Shown here piece after piece: positions 34,308 through 43,541 of a DNA stretch of 64,000 nucleotides. Numbering within the stretch: position 1 is the first letter of the stretch; each line of letters starts with the position of its first letter. Source of the stretch: Gammaproteobacteria bacterium (lineage in GTDB: Bacteria; Pseudomonadota; Gammaproteobacteria; DSM-16500). The position numbers were made by a program, and so were the translations under genes. Below the pieces are notes generated by a model. It was given only the letters and a program-made list of their open reading frames with translations. It made no database searches and was not told where the DNA came from. Where the stretch lies: contig JAJPJH010000004.1 in NCBI GenBank assembly GCA_021324335.1, forward strand, positions 1-64,000, given 5' to 3'.

Positions 34308-34625
34308 TTATAGAAAATTTTTTTTATACAATCTTGCCTTATCCCAAGCTACCTTTATTTGTTCTGGTTTTAAATTTTCTTCCGCTTTCTTTTTAACCGC
34401 ATAAGCACCAAGAACTTCCCTGCAACATGCAACCGATGCCCAAGCATATGCTTCAATAAAATTCTTTGTTTCAATCAAGTGATATTCAGCTAACTGAAGC
34501 TGAGAGTTTGGCAGTTTATTAAAAGCATTTCTTGACAGCAGAGTTAAGGCGGGGGCGTTAAAAAGGAATCTTACCGCTTTTTTAAATTTTAGTGAAGTCA
34601 ATATTGTTCTGATTTTATGTAACAT
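34308..34625 (-). CDS. short Sel1-like protein
   Basis: 105 residues from the ATG at 34625; a TTG at 34640 is possible. The middle LAEYHLIETKNFIEAYAWASVACC and the ending KKKAEENLKPEQIKVAWDKARLYKK resemble a single Sel1 repeat and its common capping helices. A hydrophobic patch (VRFLFNAPALTLL) lies near the start. No enzyme motif. It lies between the HIT and the parB genes. Confidence 0.5.
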   Translation of the reverse strand: MLHKIRTILTSLKFKKAVRFLFNAPALTLLSRNAFNKLPNSQLQLAEYHLIETKNFIEAYAWASVACCREVLGAYAVKKKAEENLKPEQIKVAWDKARLYKKNFL

Positions 34626-34652
34626 TAAATTAATCCACAAATCGCATAATCA

Positions 34653-35522
34653 CTACTCTTTTTCAATACTCTTGATAAACCATTCGATTTCATCTGGCGA
34701 ATGAACAGAAATGACAATTTTACCCTCCCCTTTTGGGTTTAAACTTATTTTAACATTCGAGGAGAGTCTTTCAGAAATTATGCGTTCCCAAATAGCTATT
34801 CGATCTTGGTATTTGTTCTCTGGTATTAAATTCATCAAAGGTTGAGTTTTGTATTGTTGAACTATTTTTTCTGTCTCTCTGACTGACAGATTTTTATCCA
34901 CAATTAACTTCGCAATTTTTTCCTGTGAATCTAGGTCTAGACTTAAAAGAGCCCGTGCATGCCCCATCTCAAGCTTACCCATCTTGAGCATTTCTTTTAC
35001 CATATCAGGCAAAACTAATAATCGAATTAAATTGGTGACTGTAGAACGAGACCGTCCTACTCTTTCCGAAATTTCCTCATGGGTCATTTCAAATTCATCA
35101 CGTAAACGCGAAAACGCCAGTGCCTCATCAATGGGGTTAAGCCCTTCCCTTTGTATATTTTCAATCAAGGCAAAAGCTAAGGCTGTTTCATCTGACACAT
35201 CACGAATAACAGCTGGAACAGTTTTTAATCCAACTATCTTGGCTGCACGCCATCTTCTTTCACCGGCGATAATTTCAAATTTTTCCGGATTTATTTTTCT
35301 AACAATTAGAGGTAACAAAATTCCTTGCGATTTAATTGAAGCGACCAAGTCACTGAGATCATTATCATCAATATCACTTCTTGGTTGATATTTGCCCGAG
35401 GTCAAGCTTTCAATGGGAAGATTAAAAATACTTTCTTTAAAAGATTCTTGCCCTTTGGATTGTGCAATAAGCGAATCAAGACCGTTTAAGTTTCGTAATC
35501 CCTTCAGTTCTATATTCGACAT
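34653..35522 (-). CDS. parB: ParB/Spo0J-type partition protein, without adjacent parA
   Basis: 289 residues from the ATG at 35522, preceded by AAGGAG. The N-terminal ParB/Srx CTPase region has the signature ERRWRAAKIVGLKTVPAVI and NIQREGLNPIDEALAF; the HTH is THEEISERVGRSRSTVTNLIRLLVLPD. The C-terminus (GEGKIVISVHSPDEIEWFIKSIEKE) is a dimerisation-like end. It faces away from parA, on the other side of the iteron array. A second, different ParB follows parA, so this one may serve another role such as regulation. Confidence 0.9.
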   Translation of the reverse strand: MSNIELKGLRNLNGLDSLIAQSKGQESFKESIFNLPIESLTSGKYQPRSDIDDNDLSDLVASIKSQGILLPLIVRKINPEKFEIIAGERRWRAAKIVGLKTVPAVIRDVSDETALAFALIENIQREGLNPIDEALAFSRLRDEFEMTHEEISERVGRSRSTVTNLIRLLVLPDMVKEMLKMGKLEMGHARALLSLDLDSQEKIAKLIVDKNLSVRETEKIVQQYKTQPLMNLIPENKYQDRIAIWERIISERLSSNVKISLNPKGEGKIVISVHSPDEIEWFIKSIEKE

Positions 35523-35570
35523 AATGTCTCCTTCGAACGGCATTATACGCTAAAATTTAAATTGCCTCTT

Positions 35571-35705
35571 GCACGCAAACGTCTTACCCTAGCACGCTAA
35601 TGTCTTAAGTAGAGACCATTTTTAGCACGCAAACGTCTTACCCTCATCCTGTAAATGTCCTACTTTAGCACGCAAACGTCTGACTCTTGCACGCAAATGT
35701 CTTAC
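35571..35705 (+). repeat. iteron array, likely plasmid replication origin
   Basis: Six 17-bp repeats of consensus GCACGCAAAYGTCTTAC start at 35571, 35592, 35625, 35647, 35668 and 35689. The second and fourth are diverged. Spacing is 21-22 bases except one of 33, so most lie on the same helix face. AT-rich DNA follows to 35880. A Rep_3-type initiator is encoded at 38.2 kb, and such proteins bind iterons; this looks like oriV. The link between this Rep and this array is inference. Confidence 0.85.
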
Positions 35706-35893
35706 TCTTCATTAACAATACTTTGATTAATCTAAAAAATCATATTCCTAAACATATTAAACTATATTAAACATAAAAAACACTGTGTGTTTCTATTTTT
35801 AATAAAATTTTATAATCTAGTTGCATTTTCACTAAATCATAGATAAATTTTGATTTTAGTGAAACTTCATTTTTATTTATTAAAGGAATAATC
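35706..35893 (+). promoter_or_regulatory. AT-rich region and parA operator
   Basis: This stretch between iterons and parA is strongly AT-rich and could be where strands open. TTTCACTAAATCA (35827-35839) and TGATTTTAGTGAAA (35851-35864) form an inverted repeat with one bulged base, 30 bases before the parA start; it is a good candidate for ParA autoregulation. AAAGGA provides the parA ribosome binding site. Confidence 0.5.
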
Positions 35894-37120
35894 ATGTTGG
35901 AACATACGATAGCGCCCTATGGCAGTGATGAGCCAGAAAAATTAATGGAAAGATTTTATAACGCTGGCAACGAGATGCTTTTAACTTTAAGGAATTACAT
36001 TACCAGCCCGGACAATAGGAAAAAAGCAAGGACTTGGGGAGCAATTGAAGTTGCCAAAATGGTAGGTGTTTCTGATCCTACATTCCGAAAGTTACTTGAG
36101 AGATATCCTGATTTACCTGGTGTTGTTACAGAAACGTCCCCAGGAAACCGAAAAATTAATCGCTTTACCCTGGAAGCTATTAATCTATTAAGAACCTATG
36201 CCAATACAAGATATAGTAGACCTGCTGGCTCAAAACCACTAACTATAGCAGTATCCAATCTTAAAGGTGGTGTTGGAAAAACTGAAACTGCAGTTGATTT
36301 AGGTAAAAAAATTGCAATCGAAGGATTGCGCGCACTTTTATTAGATTTTGATGCACAAGGAACAGCAACCTTAATCAGTTCTGGTTTAATCCCAGATTTG
36401 GAATTGAGATATGAAGATACGATCACAAATACATTAGTTTCTAATCCAGAAGAGATTCAAAATATCATTCTAAAAACTCATTTCGATGGATTCGATATTA
36501 TTCCCGCTAATCTTGCTATCCAAGATTGTGATTTATTACTGCCTAATGAACATGACAATAATCAAGAAGCTCTAGGAAGTCCTTATTTACGTCTTACTAA
36601 AGCATTGAAGCAAATAAAAGATAATTATGATGTCATTCTTATCGATTGCGGCCCAAATCTAGGTATCCTCACTTTAAACGCTATTATTGCTTGCGATGGC
36701 ATGATCATCCCTATTCCGCCCAGCATGAATGATTATTCGAGTTTTATCATGTATACAGCAACTCTACGAAATTTATTTAAGAACATATCAGGAAAAAAAC
36801 TCGAATATTTAAGAATACTTATTTCAAAACACAATGGAAATAATGAAGCACTGCAAATGGAAAACATGATGCGAGAACAATTCGGTCGCTATATTTTGTC
36901 GAATCATATGTGTGAAACCATCGAGGTATCCAAAGCAGCGAATGAAATAGGTACTATTTACGATGTATCAAAACCTAGAGGAAGCCGTGAAGCTTATCGC
37001 AGAGCTATCCAGCATTTAGATGATGTAAATATTGAAATCATCAATCACTTCAAAGAAATTTGGGCAAAACAAGCAGAAAAAGCCAAGCAACCAATAATGG
37101 AGGAAACTGTAAATGGATAA
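35894..37120 (+). CDS. parA: ParA-type partition ATPase with N-terminal helix-turn-helix
   Basis: 408 residues, the length of large P1/P7-type ParA. An N-terminal helix-turn-helix (about 50-75: GAIEVAKMVGVSDPTFRKLLERYP) precedes the deviant Walker A NLKGGVGKTETAVDLG, LLLDFDAQGTATL (Walker A' region) and VILIDCGPNLGILTLN (Walker B). The ATPase moves plasmid cargo by ParB-stimulated cycling on the nucleoid and represses its own promoter. Stop overlaps the parB start by 8 bases. Confidence 0.93.
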   Translation: MLEHTIAPYGSDEPEKLMERFYNAGNEMLLTLRNYITSPDNRKKARTWGAIEVAKMVGVSDPTFRKLLERYPDLPGVVTETSPGNRKINRFTLEAINLLRTYANTRYSRPAGSKPLTIAVSNLKGGVGKTETAVDLGKKIAIEGLRALLLDFDAQGTATLISSGLIPDLELRYEDTITNTLVSNPEEIQNIILKTHFDGFDIIPANLAIQDCDLLLPNEHDNNQEALGSPYLRLTKALKQIKDNYDVILIDCGPNLGILTLNAIIACDGMIIPIPPSMNDYSSFIMYTATLRNLFKNISGKKLEYLRILISKHNGNNEALQMENMMREQFGRYILSNHMCETIEVSKAANEIGTIYDVSKPRGSREAYRRAIQHLDDVNIEIINHFKEIWAKQAEKAKQPIMEETVNG

Positions 37121-38141
37121 TAGCAAAAAAAGCGTACATAACTCTGGCCCTTTAGGAATGCTAGTAAAAACTGGTCAAATTAAAAAAATTGAATTAAATG
37201 ATGACCAAAATGATCAAAAGACAGGTAATTTACAACATGTTGGTATGGCTGATTTAAAATCTGCTGGCGCTTATTTTAAAACGCAATCAGGCATTAAGTT
37301 TAATGAAAATGAATTAGTATTTATTGATCCGAAAGAATGTGAACCATGGGAGTATGCGAATAGATCATCTAGTGAAATGGGTGAAATGGATGAATTAATT
37401 AATTCAATTAGAGTGAATCATCAATTACAACCTGCTCTAATACGTACGCACCCTACCCCTCATGACAATATTAAATATCAAGTTATTTTTGGAAGACGTC
37501 GTCATGCGGCTTGTTTACAGTTGGGAATTCCTCTTCTCGTCATTAAAAAAGACCATCTTTCGTTACAAGAAGCAATCGCATGTCAGGACGCTGAAAACAA
37601 GTTCAGAAAAGATATTAGTAATTATTCCAATGCATTGTTATACAAAAAACTACTAGAAAATAAAGTATTTAAGACCGAGAAAGACCTTGCTGAAAAATTA
37701 CATTTATCAACCTCAACGCTCAATGATTTGATGACTTATACGAAAATTCCTTCGGAGATAATAAATAAATTACCGAATATCAATGAACTACCTGTTTATA
37801 TGGCGATTAAAATCGTACGCTTGATTGCAAGCAACCCGGATTTAATTGAGAGATTCATTGCTATTGCCCCTGAAATTGGAAAATCAATTACTACCCCATC
37901 TAAGCTAGAATCTATGGTTTTAGCTCAAAATAATAAAAAAAATGTTCCACATAGAACGAAAATTATCAAAGATGAAATGGGAAAAACACTCTTTACTTTT
38001 AAAGTTGATCATAAAGGCGTTCCTTCCATTACTTTTCAAAAAGAATTATTAAATAAAACTAACTTTGATGAACTCTGTGAGAAGCTTAAAAACTTAGTTG
38101 CTCTTGGGATTAAATCCGGACGTCCGGATTTAGTGACATAA
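37113..38141 (+). CDS. parB: ParB-type partition protein
   Basis: 342 residues. Typical motifs are DPKECEPWEYANRSSSEM, MDELINSIRVNHQLQPALIR, FGRRRHAACLQLGIPLL (CTP-binding ParB signature GRRRHAA) and the helix-turn-helix FKTEKDLAEKLHLSTSTLNDLMTY. It differs clearly from the orphan ParB at 34.6 kb and belongs to the P1/SopB-like form paired with large ParA. It overlaps parA by 8 bases. Its last codons lie in the first of two palindromes. Confidence 0.92.
   Translation: MDNSKKSVHNSGPLGMLVKTGQIKKIELNDDQNDQKTGNLQHVGMADLKSAGAYFKTQSGIKFNENELVFIDPKECEPWEYANRSSSEMGEMDELINSIRVNHQLQPALIRTHPTPHDNIKYQVIFGRRRHAACLQLGIPLLVIKKDHLSLQEAIACQDAENKFRKDISNYSNALLYKKLLENKVFKTEKDLAEKLHLSTSTLNDLMTYTKIPSEIINKLPNINELPVYMAIKIVRLIASNPDLIERFIAIAPEIGKSITTPSKLESMVLAQNNKKNVPHRTKIIKDEMGKTLFTFKVDHKGVPSITFQKELLNKTNFDELCEKLKNLVALGIKSGRPDLVT
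38112..38131 (+). promoter_or_regulatory. 20-bp perfect palindrome, first of two
   Basis: AAATCCGGACGTCCGGATTT is perfectly symmetrical. It overlaps the 3' end of parB, and the same 18-base core recurs 36 bases further on. Candidates are a parS-type ParB site or a Rep operator; as a hairpin it could also end parAB transcription. Confidence 0.7.
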
Positions 38142-38146
38142 AGCAG

Positions 38147-38168
38147 ATAATCCGGACGTCCGGATTAT
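38147..38168 (+). promoter_or_regulatory. 22-bp perfect palindrome, second of two
   Basis: The core AATCCGGACGTCCGGATT is extended to 22 symmetrical bases by AT on each side. It ends 26 bases before the rep start codon, between core promoter and ribosome binding site (AAGGAG). A dimeric repressor bound here would block rep transcription, as Rep_3 proteins often do at an operator made of inverted half-sites. Confidence 0.7.
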
Positions 38169-38194
38169 AAAATGAGACAGACAAGGAGTCTGTT

Positions 38195-39457
38195 ATGGAA
38201 ATAACAGAAAAAGAAGTCAGCCCGATATTAAAGAAGCATGTTAATACAATTCATTGCTCTAACAATCTAACATTAGTGCAAAGGAAGCTATTTAATGTGT
38301 TGCTATTTCACGCTTATCACGAATTACCCGAAAAGTCCCAATATGAAATTCCTGTAAAAAAACTATGTCAATTGATTGGCTATGATAGCCGGGATTACAA
38401 AAAACTAAAAAAATCGATAATGGATTTAATTGTTACAGCTATTGAATGGAATGTAATGGCACAAGAAAATGGAGAACATCAAGAAAAATGGCGTTCAAGT
38501 GCTATCGTTTCTGCTGCAAAAATAGAAAACGGTATTTGTACTTATGAGTTTAGCTCAGTAATGAGAGAGCTTTTATATAGGCCCGAAATATACGGAAAAA
38601 TAGATATAGGAATTATGATCGAGTTTAAATCCAGTTATGGCCTTGCTTTATATGAAAATTGTGTACGTTTTCAGGGTATTTCAAGCACTCCATGGTTACC
38701 CATCAAGGTATTCAGGAAGTTAATGGGAGTTCCTGATTCTTCATATCTTAAGTATTGCGATTTAAAAAAACGAGTCGTTGATGTCGCTGTAAATGAAGTT
38801 AATCAATATTCTCCTATAAAAGTAATTCCAGAATTAAAGCGGGTGAATAACAAAGTAACTAGTATCAAATTTAAATTATCAAAAACTCATGAAAATTCAT
38901 TGCCATCTGAACAAGAGAGTATAAATGAAGGGTCTGATTTAATAGCAATTATGGAACGTGAGATGGGACTTAGTTCAGAATTAGCAAGAGAAGTTATATT
39001 AAAATATGGTGCTCAATATGTAGATGAAAAAATAAAGTTAATCAAGAATTCAGATAGTTATAAATCTGGAAGAATACGAGAAATTTCCGCGTATTTTATG
39101 GATGCACTAAAACGAGACTATAAGCCAGGCAAATCAAGTGCTGCTGTTATTAATAAGGAACGCAAGGACAAAGAAGCCCAAGCACGAAAAGAAAAACAAT
39201 ATCTGGAGGATATTAGAAGGGAAACTGCCGAGACCACTAGAAAAGTAGTGGATGATTATTTTAATAACTTAAAAAGCGAAGAGCAGAATTACATAATGTT
39301 GAAATTTGAAAAACATCTTAAAGAAAATGATGGTTTTTATGCATTTAAGAAATATAAAGAAATGGGCTTAGATAATAGGGTGGTTAGATCATTATTTGAT
39401 CTTTATGTCAAAGAATTGGCTAATATGGATCAAGAGAAAAGTAAGACATTTGCGTGA
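38195..39457 (+). CDS. Rep_3-family replication initiator
   Basis: 420 residues, longer than typical Rep_3 proteins (about 230-330). The family's two winged-helix domains are readable: LTLVQRKLFNVLLFHAYHELPEKSQYEIPVKKLCQLIGYDSRDYKKLKKSIMDL (about 25-80) and SSYGLALYENCVRFQGISSTPWLPIKVFRKLMGV (about 150-185). An extra basic, helical tail (about 240-420) follows. It starts 26 bases after the second palindrome, with AAGGAG upstream. It should bind the iterons at 35.6 kb. Confidence 0.88.
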   Translation: MEITEKEVSPILKKHVNTIHCSNNLTLVQRKLFNVLLFHAYHELPEKSQYEIPVKKLCQLIGYDSRDYKKLKKSIMDLIVTAIEWNVMAQENGEHQEKWRSSAIVSAAKIENGICTYEFSSVMRELLYRPEIYGKIDIGIMIEFKSSYGLALYENCVRFQGISSTPWLPIKVFRKLMGVPDSSYLKYCDLKKRVVDVAVNEVNQYSPIKVIPELKRVNNKVTSIKFKLSKTHENSLPSEQESINEGSDLIAIMEREMGLSSELAREVILKYGAQYVDEKIKLIKNSDSYKSGRIREISAYFMDALKRDYKPGKSSAAVINKERKDKEAQARKEKQYLEDIRRETAETTRKVVDDYFNNLKSEEQNYIMLKFEKHLKENDGFYAFKKYKEMGLDNRVVRSLFDLYVKELANMDQEKSKTFA

Positions 39458-39540
39458 TAAAGTTTCAGAAAAAATTTGCGTATAGCAGAAAATTTATTAA
39501 TAATTCACTAGTTGCAGAATTATTTTAAGGAAAAAACAAG

Positions 39541-40194
39541 ATGAAAAAATTTGCTCTAATTTTGGCCGGCTGCGGTCAGCATGATGGCTCAGAAACACAC
39601 GAAGTAATTTTAACGCTTCTTTCGATGAAGCAAGAAGGAGTTGAGTGGGAAGCTTTTGCTCCTGATATTCAACAGAAGAGAGTAGTTAATCATATCTCTG
39701 ATACTCCTGACGAAAATGAGACACGATCTGTATTGAAAGAATCTGCCAGATTGGTGCGCGGTAAAATCAAACCAATCAACAAGGCAAATCTTGCCAATTT
39801 TGACGCAGTTATTTTCCCAGGCGGGGTAGGCGCTGTTAGCAATCTATGCGATTGGATAGAGAAGGGTAAAGATTTTACTTTCCATTCCGACATCAAACAT
39901 CTCATCGATAATGCCGTCAGCCTAAAGAAACCCATGGGTTTTATTTGCATAGCACCTATGATGATTCCAAAGATTTATAAATCTGCCAAATTAACGATTG
40001 GTAACGACAAAGGTCTAGCAGAGCAGATACATGAATTAGGCTGTAAACATGTGGATTGTAAAGCTGAAGATGTCGTGGTAGATAAAGAAAATAGGATTGT
40101 CAGTACGCCAGCAAATATGGTCGCAAATGGAATTGACGAAGTGTACACAGGGATAAGAAAACTTGTAAAAGAACTGGTACAAATTAGTCAATGA
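39541..40194 (+). CDS. elbB: ElbB-type glyoxalase
   Basis: 217 residues, standard ElbB length. DJ-1/PfpI fold with KKFALILAGCGQHDGSETHEVILTLLSMKQEGVEWEAFAPD, the nucleophile-elbow region KPMGFICIAPMM (Cys), and FPGGVGAVSNLCDW. ElbB converts glyoxal or has been linked to isoprenoid synthesis. It ends one base before the MFS gene. Both are plausible chromosome-derived cargo beside the rep gene. Confidence 0.93.
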   Translation: MKKFALILAGCGQHDGSETHEVILTLLSMKQEGVEWEAFAPDIQQKRVVNHISDTPDENETRSVLKESARLVRGKIKPINKANLANFDAVIFPGGVGAVSNLCDWIEKGKDFTFHSDIKHLIDNAVSLKKPMGFICIAPMMIPKIYKSAKLTIGNDKGLAEQIHELGCKHVDCKAEDVVVDKENRIVSTPANMVANGIDEVYTGIRKLVKELVQISQ

Positions 40195-40195
40195 T

Positions 40196-41458
40196 ATGAA
40201 AAAAGAAGAATTCAAATTTATCCTAACGAGTGTTTCAGGCAACGTGCTTGAATGGTATGACTTTGCGCTTTATGGATATTTTGCAACGGTCATAGCAAAG
40301 CTATTTTTTCCTGTGAAGGATGAATTTATTTCTTTGATGCTAACCCTAGGTGTTTTCGCAACCGGATTTATTGCAAGACCGGTAGGGGGCATTGTTTTTG
40401 GACATATCGGTGATAGATACGGCAGACGATTCGCGTTAGTCGTATCTATTATTCTTATCATGGTTCCAACCGCATTAATAGGTCTTTTACCGACCTACAA
40501 CTCTATCGGATTATTAGCTCCGATATTATTAATGTTATTTCGAATTTTGCAGGGCATTGCTGTTAGTGGGGAACTAACAGGGGCTGGAACATTTTTACTC
40601 GAATGCGCTGCCGCACACAAAAGGGGATTTTACGGAAGTTTAATTATGTGCAGCACGTATCTAGGGCTATTAATTGGCGCATCCTTCTGTGTATTGATTT
40701 CCTATACCTTTTCCTCAGAACAGGTATCCAGCTTTGGATGGAGAATTCCATTTATATTGTCATTCTTTTTTGGAATGGGTGCACTTTTTCTTAGATTAAA
40801 ATGTGAGGAGTCACCCGTTTTTCAAAAAATACTAAAAGAAAAAAAGGTACTTAAGTCGCCTGCTTCTAATGCAATAAAATATTTCCTTAAGCCAATTGTA
40901 TTAATATGTTTAGTTAGTAGCGCTCTTGCAGTGGCGATTTATTTATTAATAGGGTATTTCCCTTCATATTTTGTATTAAATAAAAAAATGACGCTTGAAC
41001 AATCTATGACTATCAATTTTGTTGGATTATTTGCTTTAACGTGCTGTGTTCCATTGATGGGACGATTGACAGATATTATTGGTCACAAGCGTGTTCTTTG
41101 TTTCGGAGCAATTGGATATTTATTGTTTGGTTACTTGATCTTCGACCTGGCTTCTCGGGGCGATTTTATTTCTGCTATATTTAGTGTTATATTAACAGCG
41201 ATATTCCTTTCACCCATCGCCGCATCATTGATTTTCACTATAGCTCACCTTTTCCCTGCGAATGTCAGATACAGTAGCATGTCAATTGGTTATAACGTGA
41301 GTATGACTATTTTTGGCGGAACAACACCATTGATTGCTATGTATGCGACAAAACATCTTGGATCTGATTTAGCACCATCAATTTATTTAGGAGTTTGTAG
41401 TTTAATTACTTTGTTGGCAGTGTATTTTATTCATAAAAATAAAGAAAATAATTTTTAA
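40196..41458 (+). CDS. MHS-type MFS transporter (ProP-like)
   Basis: 420 residues with 12 hydrophobic segments. The start NVLEWYDFALYGYFATVIAKLFFPVKDEF is typical of the MHS (metabolite:H+ symporter) family, as is the loop 2-3 motif GHIGDRYGRRFAL and RILQGIAVSGELTGAGTFLLECA. Members take up dicarboxylates, tricarballylate, betaine or proline. Substrate unknown. It starts one base after elbB, so they form one operon. Confidence 0.88.
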   Translation: MKKEEFKFILTSVSGNVLEWYDFALYGYFATVIAKLFFPVKDEFISLMLTLGVFATGFIARPVGGIVFGHIGDRYGRRFALVVSIILIMVPTALIGLLPTYNSIGLLAPILLMLFRILQGIAVSGELTGAGTFLLECAAAHKRGFYGSLIMCSTYLGLLIGASFCVLISYTFSSEQVSSFGWRIPFILSFFFGMGALFLRLKCEESPVFQKILKEKKVLKSPASNAIKYFLKPIVLICLVSSALAVAIYLLIGYFPSYFVLNKKMTLEQSMTINFVGLFALTCCVPLMGRLTDIIGHKRVLCFGAIGYLLFGYLIFDLASRGDFISAIFSVILTAIFLSPIAASLIFTIAHLFPANVRYSSMSIGYNVSMTIFGGTTPLIAMYATKHLGSDLAPSIYLGVCSLITLLAVYFIHKNKENNF

Positions 41459-41507
41459 AAAAGAAACGAGGGGAGAGGCAAAAATATTAATGCTAAGGAT
41501 ATAGCGT

Positions 41508-42209
41508 ATGTGTATACCAAATTTAAAAAAAGCTGAAATTTCTTTCCGTCATGGCGAAGAAATTCAGAAAATATTTAAAAATGATATTCAGGGTGAACTC
41601 TGTATCGATCATTTTTCTTTGAATGTATTTTTTGGAAATGGAGAAAGTATTTTTTTATCACCCACTCCCAAAATGGCAGAAGAACTCTGCAAAAAGAATT
41701 TTGTGAGTTTTGATACGAATTATAAAAAAGAAATTTATACACAATATGAAGTATATCCATGGCGTTCAGTTGAACGTCATCAAATTGATAAGGCAATAAA
41801 TCATATAAAAGAAGAAAAATTTGGAATGCGCAATGGTATGATGATCGTGAGAAATCTTAAGGAAGGCCGTCATGTCATGTATTCATTTGCTACCCGCAAA
41901 AAAGGGAATTACGAAGGGCAGTTTTATTTTCTTTATCATTGTAAGGCAAATTACATTGCTGAAATGGGTGATTACATGTACAACCAGTTGTTGCCTGTAA
42001 TCAATGAATATGCACAGCAAGAAAATATTTTTATGCCTGAGATAAGAAATTTTGAACCGATTCATTTGGAGCAAAGCTTTTCTTCTGATTCACAAAGAGA
42101 ATTATTCGAATCGATTAAAGAGAAAACGCAACTTGATTTGAAGAGATTATCGAATCAGGTAAAAAGAACACCTTTAAGACTTATAAATGGTGGGAAAATT
42201 GAGCGATGA
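41508..42209 (+). CDS. stand-alone sensor-domain-like protein (no HTH)
   Basis: 233 residues with no signal peptide. The part IDHFSLNVFFGNGESIFLSPTPKMAEELCKKNFVSFDTNYKK...YEVYPWRSV resembles the N-terminal sensor half of the LuxR regulator at 47.2-48.0 kb (ITYFTYLKKFTDGSQIYLSNSGQWIEDYF...), including the aromatic W-P segment. The C-terminal helix-turn-helix is missing, replaced by a basic end (LKRLSNQVKRTPLRLINGGKIER). It might bind a ligand or titrate a partner. Recognition is by eye and uncertain. Confidence 0.4.
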   Translation: MCIPNLKKAEISFRHGEEIQKIFKNDIQGELCIDHFSLNVFFGNGESIFLSPTPKMAEELCKKNFVSFDTNYKKEIYTQYEVYPWRSVERHQIDKAINHIKEEKFGMRNGMMIVRNLKEGRHVMYSFATRKKGNYEGQFYFLYHCKANYIAEMGDYMYNQLLPVINEYAQQENIFMPEIRNFEPIHLEQSFSSDSQRELFESIKEKTQLDLKRLSNQVKRTPLRLINGGKIER

Positions 42210-42285
42210 TTTTCCGATTGATAAGCTCGGTGTTTTTAACTACCATCGGCATTTTTAAATTAATTGAAACAACAGGCACACCAAA

Positions 42286-43437
42286 ATGATGTCAAAAACA
42301 AGATCACCTAATATGTTTATCAATCGTCCTCGCAACCCAGTTAGGCACAGCTTGTCAGAAGTGATCGGACAAAATACGCTCAACATGCTTATTAAAGGTT
42401 TTCTCCATCGAGATGCCATGGAAAAAGAAAAGCGTTTAAAAGCTTGGGAAGAACAAAAAAAAGCTAGTGCTGGTCCTCATACCATCCAGTGGAAACCCAA
42501 CGTTAGAAATTGGTCTTATCAGATTCTAGGAAAACCACATTTATCGAATTGGGTTCAATATCCTAATGCATGTATAATGACCATCAATCCAGCAGCTTCC
42601 ATTGAAGCAAACAAAGTAACGCTTGATTTTGATATTATTTGGCAGCCGCCTGCTGAAGCAAAAACAGACTATACTGCTGAGTGGAAGCATCAACATGTTC
42701 ATCCTTTTCAAGATAGTTTCTCTTTCGCATGTGAAGCGACTTCAGCTGACGCGCAATTAAAAACTTTTTCACCCAATGTGCCGAATAAAGAAGTCAGATT
42801 CAAAAGCGAATCTTCTGTACATGTCGCACCAGAAATTGAATTGGCGGTGGGTCCAAAGCATGCAGCCCTTAAATTGGGATTAGGACATTATTCAAGAACT
42901 CATTCTAGCGCACAAAGTACCAAAGCAATTGAGGTATCTCAAAGTTCTATGTGTAGAAATGGATTTCAAGTTTTTTCAAAACTCAGATATTGCAATCTTA
43001 CTCACACCGAAAGTGAGTCATATGATATTTCTGATCCAAGTGATTCCATGCAAAGAACAAAAGGGTTGATTTTCGGCTGGGATTATTTACTCAATCCTCC
43101 GGATATAGCTAAAAGTGCATATAAAATGCATATCAAAGCTGAATTTGTATTCCCAACGAACTATCAATTTTCAAGCTTAAAATTCAATATTACTCTAGGG
43201 CATCGTACAACCTCCATGGAGGTTTGGAAGCGTGTACGCGGACATCGCTTTACCTCTCATGGTTTGTTTAAAAGACAATTGGAAATAGTTGTTGATCAAG
43301 CTTCCAGAAAAGCTACTTGTCATATCACAGAGGTAAAAGAGACTGATAAAGTTTCAGTAGTACATACTATTCATCGAAGTCGTGCACAAACCAATCTTTT
43401 TGCTGCACCAATGTTACATCTGACAGCAATAAATTAA
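42286..43437 (+). CDS. unrecognised 383-residue protein
   Basis: No family recognised. The first 70 residues are strongly basic and helical (MMSKTRSPNMFINRPRNPVRHSLSEV...DAMEKEKRLKAWEEQKKA). The remainder is beta-rich with many His, Ser and Thr (HTIQWKPNVRNWSYQILGKPHLSNWVQYP, CMTINPAASIEANKVTLDFDIIWQPP...). There is no signal peptide or membrane segment. The size and neighbours would fit a secreted effector; nothing in the sequence proves it. Confidence 0.4.
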   Translation: MMSKTRSPNMFINRPRNPVRHSLSEVIGQNTLNMLIKGFLHRDAMEKEKRLKAWEEQKKASAGPHTIQWKPNVRNWSYQILGKPHLSNWVQYPNACIMTINPAASIEANKVTLDFDIIWQPPAEAKTDYTAEWKHQHVHPFQDSFSFACEATSADAQLKTFSPNVPNKEVRFKSESSVHVAPEIELAVGPKHAALKLGLGHYSRTHSSAQSTKAIEVSQSSMCRNGFQVFSKLRYCNLTHTESESYDISDPSDSMQRTKGLIFGWDYLLNPPDIAKSAYKMHIKAEFVFPTNYQFSSLKFNITLGHRTTSMEVWKRVRGHRFTSHGLFKRQLEIVVDQASRKATCHITEVKETDKVSVVHTIHRSRAQTNLFAAPMLHLTAIN

Positions 43438-43541
43438 TTAAGGATCCAAATAAAGCAGATGAGGGATATCGTCTATAAATACAGAATCCAAAATCGCTGT
43501 GGAGTCGGCCTGACCACATTTTATAATAGGGTTTGTTCATA

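Noticed and set aside
34894-34902. Perfect DnaA-box-like TTATCCACA near the replicon
   Set aside because: Lies inside the parB coding sequence; the same 9-mer also occurs at 5670 and within a hydrolase gene, so it is not specific to the origin.
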